From Psychrobacter sp. 4Bb (GTDB lineage: Bacteria; Pseudomonadota; Gammaproteobacteria; Pseudomonadales; Moraxellaceae): 60,827 nt of DNA. Of the stretch, positions 49,417 to 59,712 are shown piece after piece. The position numbers were made by a program, and so were the translations under genes. How positions within the stretch are numbered: position 1 is the first letter of the stretch; each line of letters starts with the position of its first letter. Where the stretch lies: assembly GCF_002836735.1 (NCBI RefSeq), contig NZ_PJAS01000062.1:1-60827 (forward strand), written 5' to 3'. The notes below the pieces were generated by a model. It was not told the DNA's origin. It searched no databases and saw nothing but the letters and a program-made list of their open reading frames with translations.

Positions 49417-50106
49417 CTAGATACCGATAGCACTGATAAAAATAGGCACCCAAACCGCGGTAACCAACCCGTTCACTGCCAAACCAAATGCAGCATAACG
49501 TCCTGCTGTATGACTGATTTGCCAAGCTTCTACTGTACCAAACGCGTGAGCCGCTAACCCCAGTGCTAGACCTTTAGCACGGTCGTCATTGATACCGCGG
49601 AACAAAAAGCGAGCGACCGTACCACCTATCAGACCTGAGACGATGATAATTAGGTTAGCCATTGCCAGTGGTGCTTTGATTAAATCTGCGACACTCAAGC
49701 CAATAGGCGTCGTAACAGAACGGGTAGCGAAAGCCAATAGGGTCTCATGACTGAGCGAAAATAAATAGGCCAGTGACATAGGCAATAATGCGCCAACGAC
49801 ACTAGCAATAGCGACAATTAGAGTGAGTTTTTTGACTGGTAAGCCTTTAAAATTCATCGCCGCCAATGGCACAGCCAGAAGTACTGTCACATATCCCAAC
49901 AGATGGTCAAATACAGGTTTTGCCGCGCTGTAATAGTTGTTGTAATCCCACTGCAGTATAAATAGGAAAACAAGTACTAGGACAAGTGCGGTAATGACCA
50001 TCGGTAGCCATGATAATTTACGTGCCAATACACGTGCAATTACGTGTGCTGCTAATGTCAATAATATTGCGGCTAGGGTTGCCATAAATACGCTGTCAAA
50101 AGTCAT
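49417..50106 (-). CDS. lrgB: LrgB/CidB-like membrane protein
   Basis: A 229-residue inner-membrane protein with about seven helices. The family hallmarks are KPVFDHLLGYVTVLLAVPL, ATRSVTTPIGLSVAD and GLALGLAAHAFGTVEAWQISHTAGRYAAFGLAVNGL. Members pair with LrgA/CidA holin-like proteins; in staphylococci they modulate murein hydrolase activity, and elsewhere they have been linked to small carboxylate transport. GGAGA lies six bases before the ATG. Starts 16 nt after lrgA. Confidence 0.93.
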   Translation of the reverse strand: MTFDSVFMATLAAILLTLAAHVIARVLARKLSWLPMVITALVLVLVFLFILQWDYNNYYSAAKPVFDHLLGYVTVLLAVPLAAMNFKGLPVKKLTLIVAIASVVGALLPMSLAYLFSLSHETLLAFATRSVTTPIGLSVADLIKAPLAMANLIIIVSGLIGGTVARFLFRGINDDRAKGLALGLAAHAFGTVEAWQISHTAGRYAAFGLAVNGLVTAVWVPIFISAIGI

Positions 50107-50122
50107 AATATTTCTCCGCAGC

Positions 50123-50556
50123 TCACGGCTGTCCCTTTTGCTCAGTGGTAGTCGTACTATCAGTGTTTGCAGCGTGATTGAGCCAACGATTGGCCAATAA
50201 TGCTAGTCCCCACAGCGGTATGAGCGTACTAACGATCATCGTTATCATCACACCCAATAGCTCATCTCCTAGAGCAAATAGCAACAAGCCTGCACCAGCA
50301 GAAACTGGTAAGAAGGCAAAACCACTATCGACTAGCAAGGTATTACTGGCCTGTGTGAGCCAGCTCGGTAACCCCTTGAGCAGTCGCCACGCCATCAAAA
50401 TGACAAACATCGCAACCAAACCGACAATATTGGCCGCTTTTTCGATGCCTGCCATTTGACAGAGAACAACCGCCGTTTCTCGAACAACGATGACCATAAT
50501 CAACGTTAAAATTAACGAAATCCATAGCGGGAGATGGGAGGAGTGAGCAGGCTTCA
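50123..50556 (-). CDS. lrgA: LrgA/CidA-like holin-like protein
   Basis: A 144-residue membrane protein with four predicted helices, the usual partner of LrgB. The pattern LPSWLTQASNTLLVDSGFAFLPVSAGAGLL resembles the family signature (L...FFVPAGVG). The frame is open to a TTG at 50572, but the ATG at 50556 gives a normal N-terminus; neither has a good ribosome site. First gene of the two-gene unit. No LytTR or LysR regulator is adjacent. Confidence 0.87.
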
Positions 50557-50572
50557 TAAGCAGTGTGGCCAA

Positions 50573-50776
50573 GTCAGATATAGGTGATGGGTTTATAAAA
50601 ACGAGCGGGCGATAGTATCAATAATATAACGTGAAAAATAATATTATGAACGCTGATAATAGACAGTAGTGACATTTCAACTTTTGAGTGGCGAGTATTA
50701 CCTATCAATATTTGTCGAATGTATCATCACTGATTATATAGAGAGTAAGCGCATTAATAAAGAGCATAGATGCAGA
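50573..50776. other. Intergenic region upstream of lrgA
   Basis: An AT-rich spacer between the hflX terminator and lrgA (317 bp in all between the genes). It should hold the lrgAB promoter. I see nothing else. Confidence 0.4.
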
Positions 50777-50809
50777 CAAAAAAATAGACGATATCAATCG
50801 ATATCGTCT
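50777..50809 (-). terminator. Intrinsic terminator after hflX
   Basis: On the minus strand AGACGATAT pairs with ATATCGTCT around CGATTG and is followed by TATTTTTTT. It closes the hflX transcript. Confidence 0.9.
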
Positions 50810-50889
50810 AGGCTATCTTAACTTACTATGTAAAAGCTTGCAGTCAAACAGTGTGTATTAAACGGTCATGTTTCTGCTACCTTACATCA

Positions 50890-52317
50890 TTATTTTTCTG
50901 AATCAGCTGTTTCTGAGTGTAATGCATCAAACTCGTCAAACGCTTTTTCCTCAGCCTCTGTCATGGTTGGCTCTTCAACGTCATCAACTTTTTCAAACTC
51001 TTCTAGTACCGGCATCAGCAGTGTTGCTTGTGCAAGCGGCAACACATCGATAGGTTTTAAGTTGGCTTGACCCAGTAGCTGTCTTAGACGGTCACTTGGC
51101 AAACGAATCGTCAGACATTCACGACCTGTATCGTCATAGCTTTCTTCTTCAATAACGCCCAGTTCATATAGAGTGTTTTTGAACTGTCCGGCATCATACG
51201 GCAAGGTCAAATCAAACGTTGTCAATTTACCTGTCAGCAGTTGCTGTACGGCAAGCGTTAGCTCTTCCATACCGAGGTTCTGTCTAGAAGAAACATAGAC
51301 GCGGTTTGGCTGACCTTCGCTAGCATAGCCGATATGTGCAGGCTCGTCAGTCAAATCAATCTTGTTATAGACATTGAGCACAGGTACATCGTTATCGATT
51401 TCTGCCAATACTTCCTTGACCGCCTGAATCTGCTCGTGCATGTCCTCGCTAGAGGAGTCAATGACGTGCAATAACAAATCTGCTTCTAGCGTTTCTTCTA
51501 GAGTCGCATGAAAAGACTCAACCAGCTCATGCGGCAGATGACGGACAAAACCAACCGTATCGACTAAGACGACACGACCAACTCCCTGCCAGTCCAGACG
51601 GCGTAGAGTAGGGTCTAGCGTCGCAAATAGTTTGTCAGCAGCGTAGATGTTTTCATCGACCAAACGGTTGAACAAAGTAGATTTTCCCGCATTGGTATAG
51701 CCGACCAGTGAGATGGTCGGTACGTCTGATTTTTGGCGACGGGCACGACCTTGCGCACGGGTCTGACGGACTTTTTCTAGTTTGCTCTTTAGCTGATTGA
51801 CGCGAGTCTGCAGTAGACGGCGATCGGTTTCAAGCTGAGTCTCACCCGGTCCACGTAAACCAATACCACCTTTTTGACGTTCCAAATGCGTCCAACCACG
51901 TACCAGACGCGTTGATAGATGGTTAAGCTGAGCCAGCTCTACTTGCAGCTTACCTTCGTAGGTACGGGCACGCTGCGCAAAAATATCCAAAATTAAACCA
52001 GTACGATCCAACACGCGGCACTTCACTAGCGCTTCGATATTACGCTCTTGTGATGGCGACAGGCTGTGGTTAAACAGTACGATATCTGCTTCGTGTTCGC
52101 GCACTAGTTCTGCGATTTCTTCTGCTTTTCCGCTACCAACGAAGTATTTGGCGTCAGGGCGCGAGCGTGATCCAGTGACTAATGCCAAACGATCGGCACC
52201 TGCTGAATCAGCCAATAGCTCAAATTCACTAAGATCATCAGGATCTTGAATTTGGCGGATGTCTAAATGTACTAAAATGGCGCGTTCGCCACCTTCATGT
52301 CTTTCAAAATAATCCAA
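50890..52317 (-). CDS. hflX: Ribosome-associated GTPase HflX
   Basis: A GTPase that splits stalled or heat-damaged ribosomes. It has 475 residues. The N-terminal HflX domain starts FERHEGGERAILVHLDI; the glycine-rich linker region GGIGLRGPGETQLETDRR is a family hallmark. G motifs GYTNAGKSTLFN, DTVGFVRHLPHELVESF and YNKIDL are intact. The start is TTG, decided by an AGGTGA ribosome site six bases upstream and the absence of an early ATG. The C-terminal tail is longer and acidic (VDDVEEPTMTEAEEKAFDEFD). hfq, its usual neighbour, is not present. Confidence 0.95.
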   Translation of the reverse strand: MDYFERHEGGERAILVHLDIRQIQDPDDLSEFELLADSAGADRLALVTGSRSRPDAKYFVGSGKAEEIAELVREHEADIVLFNHSLSPSQERNIEALVKCRVLDRTGLILDIFAQRARTYEGKLQVELAQLNHLSTRLVRGWTHLERQKGGIGLRGPGETQLETDRRLLQTRVNQLKSKLEKVRQTRAQGRARRQKSDVPTISLVGYTNAGKSTLFNRLVDENIYAADKLFATLDPTLRRLDWQGVGRVVLVDTVGFVRHLPHELVESFHATLEETLEADLLLHVIDSSSEDMHEQIQAVKEVLAEIDNDVPVLNVYNKIDLTDEPAHIGYASEGQPNRVYVSSRQNLGMEELTLAVQQLLTGKLTTFDLTLPYDAGQFKNTLYELGVIEEESYDDTGRECLTIRLPSDRLRQLLGQANLKPIDVLPLAQATLLMPVLEEFEKVDDVEEPTMTEAEEKAFDEFDALHSETADSEK

Positions 52318-52611
52318 AGAGTATCACCTATTTAATAAAGTAAATGTCTCGCCATAATCAGCTCAAGAAGCTTTGACATAGCGTTCATATGATTATCTAT
52401 ATATGGTCTTATCACTTGATATTAAAGCGTATTAGCATAATTAGCGATGGTTTTATGTTACAGCGTTTGCTGCGGATAATTTTTTATAAATCTGCTTTAT
52501 TGCCCGTTTGTATAAAAGTCGGCACTCACTGAGTGAACAAGCTATCACTGAGTGTGCTAACTTTGTTATACTGGGCTCGTTTTTTGACTATTAAACACCC
52601 GTTATTTAATC
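52318..52611. promoter_or_regulatory. Divergent region between hflX and the acyltransferase gene
   Basis: A spacer of about 300 bp between divergent starts that must contain both promoters. A TTGTTATACT stretch at 52563-52572 gives a good -10 (TATACT) for the plus-strand gene. Nothing else stands out. Confidence 0.45.
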
Positions 52612-52623
52612 ATGAGGGCGAAG

Positions 52624-53424
52624 ATGAGCCAAGCTAAATCAAGCTTTTCACTCAGACGACAGTTGAGCCGAGGCAGACAGGTTGCTGGTATGACCACGAC
52701 GATGGTCGGCGGCATACGCGCGGCAAAGCGTATCGGTGCATTTAAGCAGCCACCACGCGAAACCCTACCACGCTATATCCAAACATTCTGCCGTAAGATG
52801 GCAGGCTCTTTTGGGGTAAAAGTGGTAGAGGTGGAACCTGTAGAGCAGTTCCATGGTTTATGGGTATCGAATCACGTGTCATGGATGGATATCCCTGTCG
52901 TTGGTACTGTGAGCCCAGCGTTCTTTTTATCCAAAGCTGAAATCGGTGAATGGCCTGTCTTTGGCAAACTTGCTCATGCTGCAGGGACGCTTTTCATTGA
53001 GCGCGGCTCCGGTGATGCAAGCTCAGTCTCGGCGCAGATTGCTGACTTTTTAGCCAAAGGTTTTTCGATTATTTTCTTTCCTGAGGCAACCACCACTAGT
53101 GGTAAAAAAGTAAAGCGCATTCATGGAACATTGCTGCAAGCAGCCATTGATGCTGATGTGCCTATCAGACCAATCATCATCGCTTATGTCGATAAAGACG
53201 GCACACTAAGCGACGCATTGCCATACTATGGTAAGCTGACGATGAAAGAAAGCATGAAAAAAGTGCTCGATAGCAAAAACGTGACCGCTTACGTGCTGCC
53301 ACTTGCGCCTATAGATCCAGAAGGTCGTAACAAAAGCGAGCTTACCAATTTATTACAAGCACGCATGAACGAAGGGTTGGCTGAGTTGCACTCAAGAGTC
53401 CTTAGCACACCAGTTGAAGACTGA
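52624..53424 (+). CDS. PlsC-type 1-acyl-glycerol-3-phosphate acyltransferase family protein
   Basis: A 266-residue lysophospholipid acyltransferase-like protein. Motif I is SNHVSWMDIP (HxxxxD), the substrate loop is GTLFIERGSG, and motif III is FFPEATTTSGKKVKRIHG. Members acylate lysophosphatidate or related lipids at the inner membrane; similar proteins act in ornithine-lipid synthesis (OlsA type), so the acceptor is uncertain. GAGG six bases before ATG 52624 makes this the likely start; an ATG at 52612 is also in frame. The N-terminus is basic and amphipathic rather than a clear membrane helix. Confidence 0.9.
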   Translation: MSQAKSSFSLRRQLSRGRQVAGMTTTMVGGIRAAKRIGAFKQPPRETLPRYIQTFCRKMAGSFGVKVVEVEPVEQFHGLWVSNHVSWMDIPVVGTVSPAFFLSKAEIGEWPVFGKLAHAAGTLFIERGSGDASSVSAQIADFLAKGFSIIFFPEATTTSGKKVKRIHGTLLQAAIDADVPIRPIIIAYVDKDGTLSDALPYYGKLTMKESMKKVLDSKNVTAYVLPLAPIDPEGRNKSELTNLLQARMNEGLAELHSRVLSTPVED

Positions 53425-53483
53425 TTACTTATAGTTGAGCTAGTTAGAGTTGAACTAGTGCAGCTAATCTCAGCCAGTTAATA

Positions 53484-53516
53484 AAAGGGCGCAAATCGAA
53501 ACGATTTGCGCCCTTT
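53484..53516. terminator. Bidirectional terminator between the acyltransferase and aldo/keto reductase genes
   Basis: A perfect 15-bp stem AAAGGGCGCAAATCG/CGATTTGCGCCCTTT with loop AAA, one of the strongest hairpins in the window. The flanks give T-runs in both directions, though short on the plus strand. Confidence 0.92.
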
Positions 53517-53597
53517 CTTATAGGAGATTTAATAGAGCGAACTTAATATTATTTATTCAGCAGGCTCTATTAACATCCAGTCTCTATAAAATACCAA

Positions 53598-54638
53598 CTA
53601 TGGTGATGGATTAGGTTGCTGTGTATGCACCGCTTCAATCGCTTCTAATACATCTGCTGTTAGCTCCACATTGACACTGTCGATGTTTGATTTGAGTTGC
53701 TCGGTCGTCGTCGCTCCAATGATGTTGCTGGTGACAAAGTGACGAGAGTTTACAAAAGCCAATGACATCTGCGCCATGTCCAGACCTGCATCAGCAGCTA
53801 TCTTGGCATATTGCTCAGTGGCTGATTTAGCTTGCTCATTCACATAACGACCGAAACGATCATACATAGTCAGACGTGCACCAGTTGGACGTTTACCATC
53901 AAGATATTTACCAGACAATACACCAAAACCAAGCGGAGAATACGCCAGTAGACCAACGTTTTCACGATGGGCAATCTCAGCCATACCGACTTCGTATAAA
54001 CGGTTCAATAGGCTATATGGGTTTTGCACGGTAAGAGGTGGAATTAGGCCATTTTTATCTGCTTCCCATAGATAGCGCATGAGTCCCCACGCGGTATCAT
54101 TCGATAAGCCATAAGCACGAATACGACCTTTTTTGATTTCATCGTTCAACGCTTGAATGGTTTCTAAAAATGGGGTTAAATCGTCTAATGACTGTGCCGC
54201 CATCTCTGCATCATAGCCGCGCTGACCAAAGAAGTTCGCTTGGCGTTCAGGCCAATGCAGTTGATAGATATCGATATAGTCTGTTTGTAGACGTTCCAAA
54301 TTCCCGTCAATAGCGCTGCTGATGTGCTCGGCGTTAAAGCGCGTTTGACCATCACGCAAAAAGTTCATTGGCGATATTTTGCTTGCGAGAATAACTTTGT
54401 CACGCTGTTTGGTCTTGTTGAACCAAGTGCCCATAAAGCGCTCAGTATCACCCTGTTTGTCTTTATCTGGTGGTGACGGGTACATCTCGGCGGTATCCCA
54501 AAAATTCACACCTTCATTGAGTGCCATGTCCATTTGCTCATGTGCTTCGGACTCAGTATTTTGCTGTCCCCATGTCATCGTGCCTAGACAGATTTTAGAT
54601 ACTTTTTCATCGAGTTGCGGTAATGTTTGATACTGCAT
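53598..54638 (-). CDS. Aldo/keto reductase, Tas-like
   Basis: A 346-residue NADPH-dependent oxidoreductase with a TIM barrel. The catalytic Asp and Tyr lie in NFWDTAEMYPSP, the Lys in VILASKISPMNF and the His in DIYQLHWPERQ. The cofactor-binding C-terminal part ends NIIGATTTEQLKSNIDS. Length and the LGTMTWGQQN start resemble E. coli Tas (a suppressor of tyrosine auxotrophy); the natural substrate is unknown. GGGAGA is five bases before the ATG. Confidence 0.94.
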   Translation of the reverse strand: MQYQTLPQLDEKVSKICLGTMTWGQQNTESEAHEQMDMALNEGVNFWDTAEMYPSPPDKDKQGDTERFMGTWFNKTKQRDKVILASKISPMNFLRDGQTRFNAEHISSAIDGNLERLQTDYIDIYQLHWPERQANFFGQRGYDAEMAAQSLDDLTPFLETIQALNDEIKKGRIRAYGLSNDTAWGLMRYLWEADKNGLIPPLTVQNPYSLLNRLYEVGMAEIAHRENVGLLAYSPLGFGVLSGKYLDGKRPTGARLTMYDRFGRYVNEQAKSATEQYAKIAADAGLDMAQMSLAFVNSRHFVTSNIIGATTTEQLKSNIDSVNVELTADVLEAIEAVHTQQPNPSP

Positions 54639-54703
54639 ATAAGTCTCCCTTTTGACTGTTTTTTATCAATATTTATTTTTAGATGAGTTGTATTTATTGA
54701 TGT

Positions 54704-55201
54704 TTACATCAATTTGATACCAGTGACGCCGGGTGGTGTGACTTTAAAGATTTTTACTTTGAATAATACGTCTTGTCCTGCCAATGGGTGGTTAAAGTCT
54801 ACTTCGACTTGGTCTTCATCGATGGCACTGATCGTACCGGGCAGCGTATTTTTGCCTTTGTCTTCGAACTCAACCATCATGCCAATCTCTGGATTGTCAG
54901 CGACTAGCGCAAACTGAGTACGGCTAAAATGTTGGATGTTTTCAGGATTCCACTCGCCAAAAGCTTGCTCTGGCTCAAGGTGTGCGGTACGAGTGTCACC
55001 GGCGCGCAGATTCATCAGTACTTGCTCAAAACCAGGTAACAAGCTCTCATCACCAATGGTCAAAGACACAGGTGCATCACGATTAAAGGTTGAGTCGATG
55101 ATGGTGCCGTTCTCTAATGAAACTTCAAAGTGCAGCTTAACGAGGCTACCATGAGCGATACGAGTGTCTTCGTTTGGGTTAATAAATTGAGATTGAGTCA
55201 T
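54704..55201 (-). CDS. fkpB: FKBP-type peptidyl-prolyl isomerase (FkpB/SlpA type)
   Basis: A 165-residue cytoplasmic FKBP-type isomerase with an inserted-in-flap chaperone domain, the SlyD/SlpA architecture. The FKBP part has VKLHFEVSLENGTIIDST and SLLPGFEQVLMNLRAGDTRTAHLEPEQAFGE; the insert follows (about 80-130), and VDFNHPLAGQDVLFKVKI closes the barrel. No His-rich metal tail as in SlyD, which favours FkpB. In many gammaproteobacteria fkpB directly follows lspA; here a reverse-oriented gene lies between them. Confidence 0.92.
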   Translation of the reverse strand: MTQSQFINPNEDTRIAHGSLVKLHFEVSLENGTIIDSTFNRDAPVSLTIGDESLLPGFEQVLMNLRAGDTRTAHLEPEQAFGEWNPENIQHFSRTQFALVADNPEIGMMVEFEDKGKNTLPGTISAIDEDQVEVDFNHPLAGQDVLFKVKIFKVTPPGVTGIKLM

Positions 55202-55381
55202 AATAAAAAGCCATCGGTTGCTAGAATAAAAGAATAGAAAATAATGCGTTTGATTACAGTCTCTTTAATTGCAGTATTATAGTGTAAGAAATAATAAGCC
55301 ATCTAAGACCAGATGTAAGCGTCAATAATGTAACGCAGATGGTGTACTATAATTGGCAATACTAAAAGATATGAGGTGTCG

Positions 55382-56053
55382 ATGGTGAATAAACAACAAG
55401 GCACTGTCAAAAAATGGCAGGACGATAAAGGGTTTGGCTTTATTGAAACTGAAGCAGGCGAGTCTGTTTTCTTTCATGTGAGTGAGTTTAAGGCTCAGCG
55501 CCGTCCTAATATCGGTGAGGCAGTGGTCTTTAGCATTGGACAAGATGCGGAGGGACGCAAGCGAGCCACGCAAGTACAAGAACTTGTCTTTGTACAGCAA
55601 AAAATGGCACAAAAAAATCAGCAGATCCGTCAGCGCAATCAGAAACGTAGCCACCAAGCGGAATTTGAAGCGGGTCAAAAGAAACGCTCATTTCTTGGAC
55701 TGGCTTTTTATGGCGTTTTAGCTTTATTAGCAGCGACAGATAAACTGAGCTGGCTAGTGGTCGGTTGGTACGTAGTGCTAGGGATTATTACTTATGGCAT
55801 GTATGCCAAAGACAAAGCTGCTGCGCAAAGTGGCGATTGGCGTACGCCTGAGTCTACATTGCATATACTAAGCGCGCTAGGCGGTTGGGTAGGCGCGCTA
55901 TTGGCTCAGACGTATCTGCGTCACAAATCACAAAAGCCTGAGTTTCGAGTGACTTATTATTTGACCGTCGTTGTGAACATGGCAGGCTTGCTATTTTTAT
56001 TAGCAGGTGGCGGCTTAGAGACTGTCACTGATTTACTATCAGAGTTGCTATAA
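55382..56053 (+). CDS. Cold-shock domain plus DUF1294 membrane protein
   Basis: A 223-residue two-part protein. Residues 1-65 form a cold-shock domain with the RNA-binding motifs KGFGFIET and VFFHVSEF. A basic Gln/Arg-rich linker (about 75-100) follows, then a DUF1294 membrane domain with about four helices and the family stretch ALGGWVGALLAQTYLRHKSQKPEFR. The fusion is a known family of unknown function that may couple nucleic acid binding to the membrane. GAGG lies five bases before ATG 55382; an in-frame GTG two codons earlier is less likely. Confidence 0.93.
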   Translation: MVNKQQGTVKKWQDDKGFGFIETEAGESVFFHVSEFKAQRRPNIGEAVVFSIGQDAEGRKRATQVQELVFVQQKMAQKNQQIRQRNQKRSHQAEFEAGQKKRSFLGLAFYGVLALLAATDKLSWLVVGWYVVLGIITYGMYAKDKAAAQSGDWRTPESTLHILSALGGWVGALLAQTYLRHKSQKPEFRVTYYLTVVVNMAGLLFLLAGGGLETVTDLLSELL

Positions 56054-56122
56054 CCATATTATAGATACTGCTATGGTTGGTGATATCACTGTTTATATAA
56101 AATGTTATTATTAATAGCAGAT

Positions 56123-56160
56123 AAAAAAAGGTGGATTACGACTGCGTAACCCACCTTTTT
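56123..56160. terminator. Bidirectional terminator between the DUF1294 gene and lspA
   Basis: GGTGG-A-TTACG pairs with CGTAA-C-CCACC with one mismatch, loop ACTG, A-run before and T-run after. It serves both converging transcripts. Confidence 0.92.
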
Positions 56161-56201
56161 ATTTATAAGCTGAACGATATTAATAATAGTATTTAGAATT
56201 A

Positions 56202-56858
56202 TTACTGCGGCATTTCACGCTTCTTTTCCAAAAACAGCATATCGATGACAATCAGTACAACACCGATGGATATACCGATATCCGCGATATTAAAAATCGG
56301 ATAATGCCAAACATCAGCATAATGCACATGGATAAAATCAATCACATGACCATGTAGTAAGCGGTCGATTAAATTACCAACTGCACCGCCCAATACTAAG
56401 GCTAGGCCAAAAGATAACAGCGCGGCTTTGCGTGGTGCTTTAATCAGATAGATGATTAGAAATAGCGACATTAGTAATGCCAGTCCTGAAAAAAACCACT
56501 TCTGCCAACCGCCAGCATCCGCCAAAAAGCTAAATGCCGCGCCATAGTTATAAGCCAATGTCCAATTAAGAAATGGCTCAATTACCGGCACTGGATCATG
56601 AAAGGTCAGTTTGGTTTCTGCCAGCCATTTGGTCCACTGATCGATAATGACAACAACCAATGCCAATATATACCATACAAAAGCACGACTACCATTGGCC
56701 ACCAGCTTTGGTGTCCTATTTGTTGACTTGGTCAGGCGACTTTTAGGTGTAGTCGAGCTACCCGTGGTTGCATGAGCAGGCTTAGGCGAATGGTCAACCT
56801 CAACAACTTGCGGCTGCTGGTCATGCTGGCTTTCAGGTGAGTCTGTTGGGTTAGGCAT
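56202..56858 (-). CDS. lspA: Lipoprotein signal peptidase (signal peptidase II)
   Basis: The inner-membrane aspartyl protease that cleaves prolipoproteins after lipidation. It has 218 residues from the ATG that overlaps the ileS stop by 8 nt; the frame is open further to 56888 but those codons lie within ileS. Four membrane helices are present. The catalytic aspartates are in [19 protein letters not shown] and [11 protein letters not shown]. An N-terminal tail of about 58 polar residues (Gln/Thr/Ser/Pro-rich) is absent from most homologues. Coupled to ileS, the standard arrangement. Confidence 0.96.
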   Translation of the reverse strand: MPNPTDSPESQHDQQPQVVEVDHSPKPAHATTGSSTTPKSRLTKSTNRTPKLVANGSRAFVWYILALVVVIIDQWTKWLAETKLTFHDPVPVIEPFLNWTLAYNYGAAFSFLADAGGWQKWFFSGLALLMSLFLIIYLIKAPRKAALLSFGLALVLGGAVGNLIDRLLHGHVIDFIHVHYADVWHYPIFNIADIGISIGVVLIVIDMLFLEKKREMPQ

Positions 56859-59712
56859 AGTGACGCACCTCGCCATCGCCACTGACATTGGTTACGCAGC
56901 GCGCGCATAGATCGGGGTGTGCGCTATCTGTACCGATGTCATCACGGATGTGCCAGCAGCGTACGCACTTAGTACCAGTAGCCGCGCTTACTTGGACCAC
57001 TAAATCTACAGCCTCTTCGGTATTGGTATCGGGCGCTTCTGCTGTCTGTGTGATGCTATCAGCAGGCGCTTCGCTCATTGGCTTTAGTGCAGCGTTACTA
57101 GTAATTAGTACAAAACGAAGCTCTTCATCAAGCTTGGCTAAGCTCTCATGCATAGCACCGTCAGCGTATAGACTCACGTCGGCAGACAAGTTGGCATTGA
57201 TAATTTTTTCGCCACGTGCAGTTTCGATATGTTTGTTCACCATGTCTTTTGCGAACATGATGCGCTGCCAGTCATCATTGCTAATAGCACTTAGCTCAAA
57301 TGCTGGGAACTCATACCATTCTTGAGTAAATACATAGCCGCCTTTATTCGCATCACGTTGGTTCAGTACTTCCCAAGCCTCTTGCGCCGTGAATGATAGG
57401 ATTGGTGTAATCCAGCGAATCAGAGCATGAGTGATATGGTAGATAGCCGTCTGCGCAGAGCGGCGAGGCTGACCATCTGCCTGCGTGGTGTACTGGCGAT
57501 CCTTGATAATATCTAGATAGAAGCTACCCAAGTCTTGCGAGCAAAACGCCGTCACGTGCTGAGTGACTTGGTGAAAATCCATCGCGTCGTAAGCGCTAAT
57601 GATTTGCGCTTGTACGGTTTGTGCGCGCTCAATGATGAATTTATCAAGGCTAACCAATTCATTGATATCAATGCTGTCGGTCGCTGGATTGAAGTCATCA
57701 GTATTGGCAAGCAAGAAACGCAGGGTATTACGGATACGGCGATACATATCGATCGCACCTTTAAAGACCGTCTTACCTGCGCTCATCTCATAACGGTAAT
57801 CGCTAGACGCAATCCATAGACGCAGCATGTCTGCACCTGTCTTATTGATTTCTTCTTGCGGGGTAATGATGTTGCCCAGTGACTTACTCATTTTGCGACC
57901 GTTTTCATCGACCACAAAACCATGGGTCAATACTTGCTTGAACGGTGGACGCTCATACATGGCTTCTGACGTCAGCAATGACGTCTGGAACCAACCACGA
58001 TGTTGGTCAGAGCCTTCTAGATACATATCAGCTGGATTGGTCAATTCATCACGCTGATCAAGTACCGCAAAATGCGTTGTGCCTGAGTCAAACCAAACGT
58101 CTAACGTATCAGTTGCTTTGTCATAGTCAGCGGCTTCACTGCCTAAGAAGTCTTCACAGCTAGCATCAAACCACGCTTCTACGCCACCTTCATTGATTTT
58201 TTGTGCCGCAGTTTCCATCAGCTCAAGCGTGTTTGGATGCAGCTCGCCTGTTTCTTTATGCGTAAAGAAAGTAATCGGCACGCCCCATGTACGCTGACGC
58301 GAGATACACCAATCAGGACGACCCGTCATCATTGACTCGATACGGTTTTGTCCCCACGCTGGCGTCCAATTTACTGATGGAATATCAGCAAGCGCGCGAG
58401 CACGTAAGCCTCTGGTTTCCATGTTGATAAACCACTGAGGCGTAGCACGGAAAATGATTGGCGACTTATGACGCCAGCAATGCGGATAGCTATGCTCAAT
58501 TTTGGTATGGCTGATTAGATGGCCATTTTCATGTAGGGCAGCGATGATTTTTGGATTGGCTTTATAAATGTGCTCGCCTGCAAATACAGCAGCGCTATCT
58601 AGATAAACGCCCGTACCGCTTACTGGGTTTTCCACTGGTAAGTTGTATTTTAGACCAACGATATAATCGTCTAGACCGTGACCAGGTGCGGTATGTACCA
58701 GACCAGTACCACTATCGGTGGTCACATGCTCGCCTAAGATGAGTGGCACTTGACGGTCTGCAATTAGTGGATGCTGGGCATGTAGGCCTTCAAGCTCGCT
58801 GCCTGATACAGTTGCTAGGATGCCGTTATTTTCTAGTTTTAGCTCACTTAACGCAGTTTCGACAAGGTCCGCTGCGAGTAGCAGGTTGCCTTTTTCGGTA
58901 GCAACCACGCTATAGTTATGCTCTGGATGTACTGAGATAGCTTGGTTAGCAGGCAGTGTCCATGGCGTAGTAGTCCAAATAACAGCAGCGATGTTATCTG
59001 CGATATCTGCCAATGCGGCTACTTTATCTGTACCGAGTACATCAAAGCTGACATAGATCGCGTCAGAGACTTTGTCTTGATATTCTACTTCTGCTTCTGC
59101 TAGGGCAGAGCTACAGTCCAAGCACCAGTTGACTGGCTTCATACCGCGAGTCACATGACCATTGTCATAGATTTTGGCAAGCGCGCGCACGATATTGGCT
59201 TCTTGATGAAAGTTCATGGTCAGATAAGGATTGTCCCAATCACCGAATACACCTAGACGCTTGAAGTCTGCTTTTTGCAGTTCAATCTGAGTACTCGCAT
59301 ACTCGCGGCATAGACCACGGAATTCGGTAGCAGACACTTTTTGACCGACTTTACCAACCTTAGCTTCGACTTTTTGTTCGATTGGCAGACCATGACAATC
59401 CCAACCAGGGACATAAGGCGCATCAAATCCTGATAAGGTTTTTGATTTTACAATAATGTCTTTTAGTACTTTATTGACCGCATGACCCAGGTGAATCTGA
59501 CCGTTGGCGTATGGAGGGCCATCGTGCAAAATATATTTGGTCGCACCAGCACGCGCTTGACGAATTTTACCGTACACGTCATCCGCTTCCCAAGCAGCAA
59601 GCCAATCTGGCTCGCGTTTGGCAAGGTTTGCGCGCATCGCAAATGGCGTATCCGCAAGGTTCAGCGTGTCTTTGTAATCTTGGCTTGGTGTGTCAGTGCT
59701 TTTATCAGTCAT
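56851..59712 (-). CDS. ileS: Isoleucyl-tRNA synthetase
   Basis: A class I aminoacyl-tRNA synthetase, 953 residues from the ATG at 59712; the frame extends 26 codons further to a TTG that adds non-homologous residues. The HIGH motif appears as HLGH at about 74-77 in [16 protein letters not shown], the KMSKS motif as [10 protein letters not shown], and the editing domain (CP1) includes [13 protein letters not shown]. The C-terminal zinc site has CVRCWH and CARC pairs, marking the eubacterial (mupirocin-sensitive type) enzyme. Upstream ribF is not present. Confidence 0.98.
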   Translation of the reverse strand: MTDKSTDTPSQDYKDTLNLADTPFAMRANLAKREPDWLAAWEADDVYGKIRQARAGATKYILHDGPPYANGQIHLGHAVNKVLKDIIVKSKTLSGFDAPYVPGWDCHGLPIEQKVEAKVGKVGQKVSATEFRGLCREYASTQIELQKADFKRLGVFGDWDNPYLTMNFHQEANIVRALAKIYDNGHVTRGMKPVNWCLDCSSALAEAEVEYQDKVSDAIYVSFDVLGTDKVAALADIADNIAAVIWTTTPWTLPANQAISVHPEHNYSVVATEKGNLLLAADLVETALSELKLENNGILATVSGSELEGLHAQHPLIADRQVPLILGEHVTTDSGTGLVHTAPGHGLDDYIVGLKYNLPVENPVSGTGVYLDSAAVFAGEHIYKANPKIIAALHENGHLISHTKIEHSYPHCWRHKSPIIFRATPQWFINMETRGLRARALADIPSVNWTPAWGQNRIESMMTGRPDWCISRQRTWGVPITFFTHKETGELHPNTLELMETAAQKINEGGVEAWFDASCEDFLGSEAADYDKATDTLDVWFDSGTTHFAVLDQRDELTNPADMYLEGSDQHRGWFQTSLLTSEAMYERPPFKQVLTHGFVVDENGRKMSKSLGNIITPQEEINKTGADMLRLWIASSDYRYEMSAGKTVFKGAIDMYRRIRNTLRFLLANTDDFNPATDSIDINELVSLDKFIIERAQTVQAQIISAYDAMDFHQVTQHVTAFCSQDLGSFYLDIIKDRQYTTQADGQPRRSAQTAIYHITHALIRWITPILSFTAQEAWEVLNQRDANKGGYVFTQEWYEFPAFELSAISNDDWQRIMFAKDMVNKHIETARGEKIINANLSADVSLYADGAMHESLAKLDEELRFVLITSNAALKPMSEAPADSITQTAEAPDTNTEEAVDLVVQVSAATGTKCVRCWHIRDDIGTDSAHPDLCARCVTNVSGDGEVRHYA

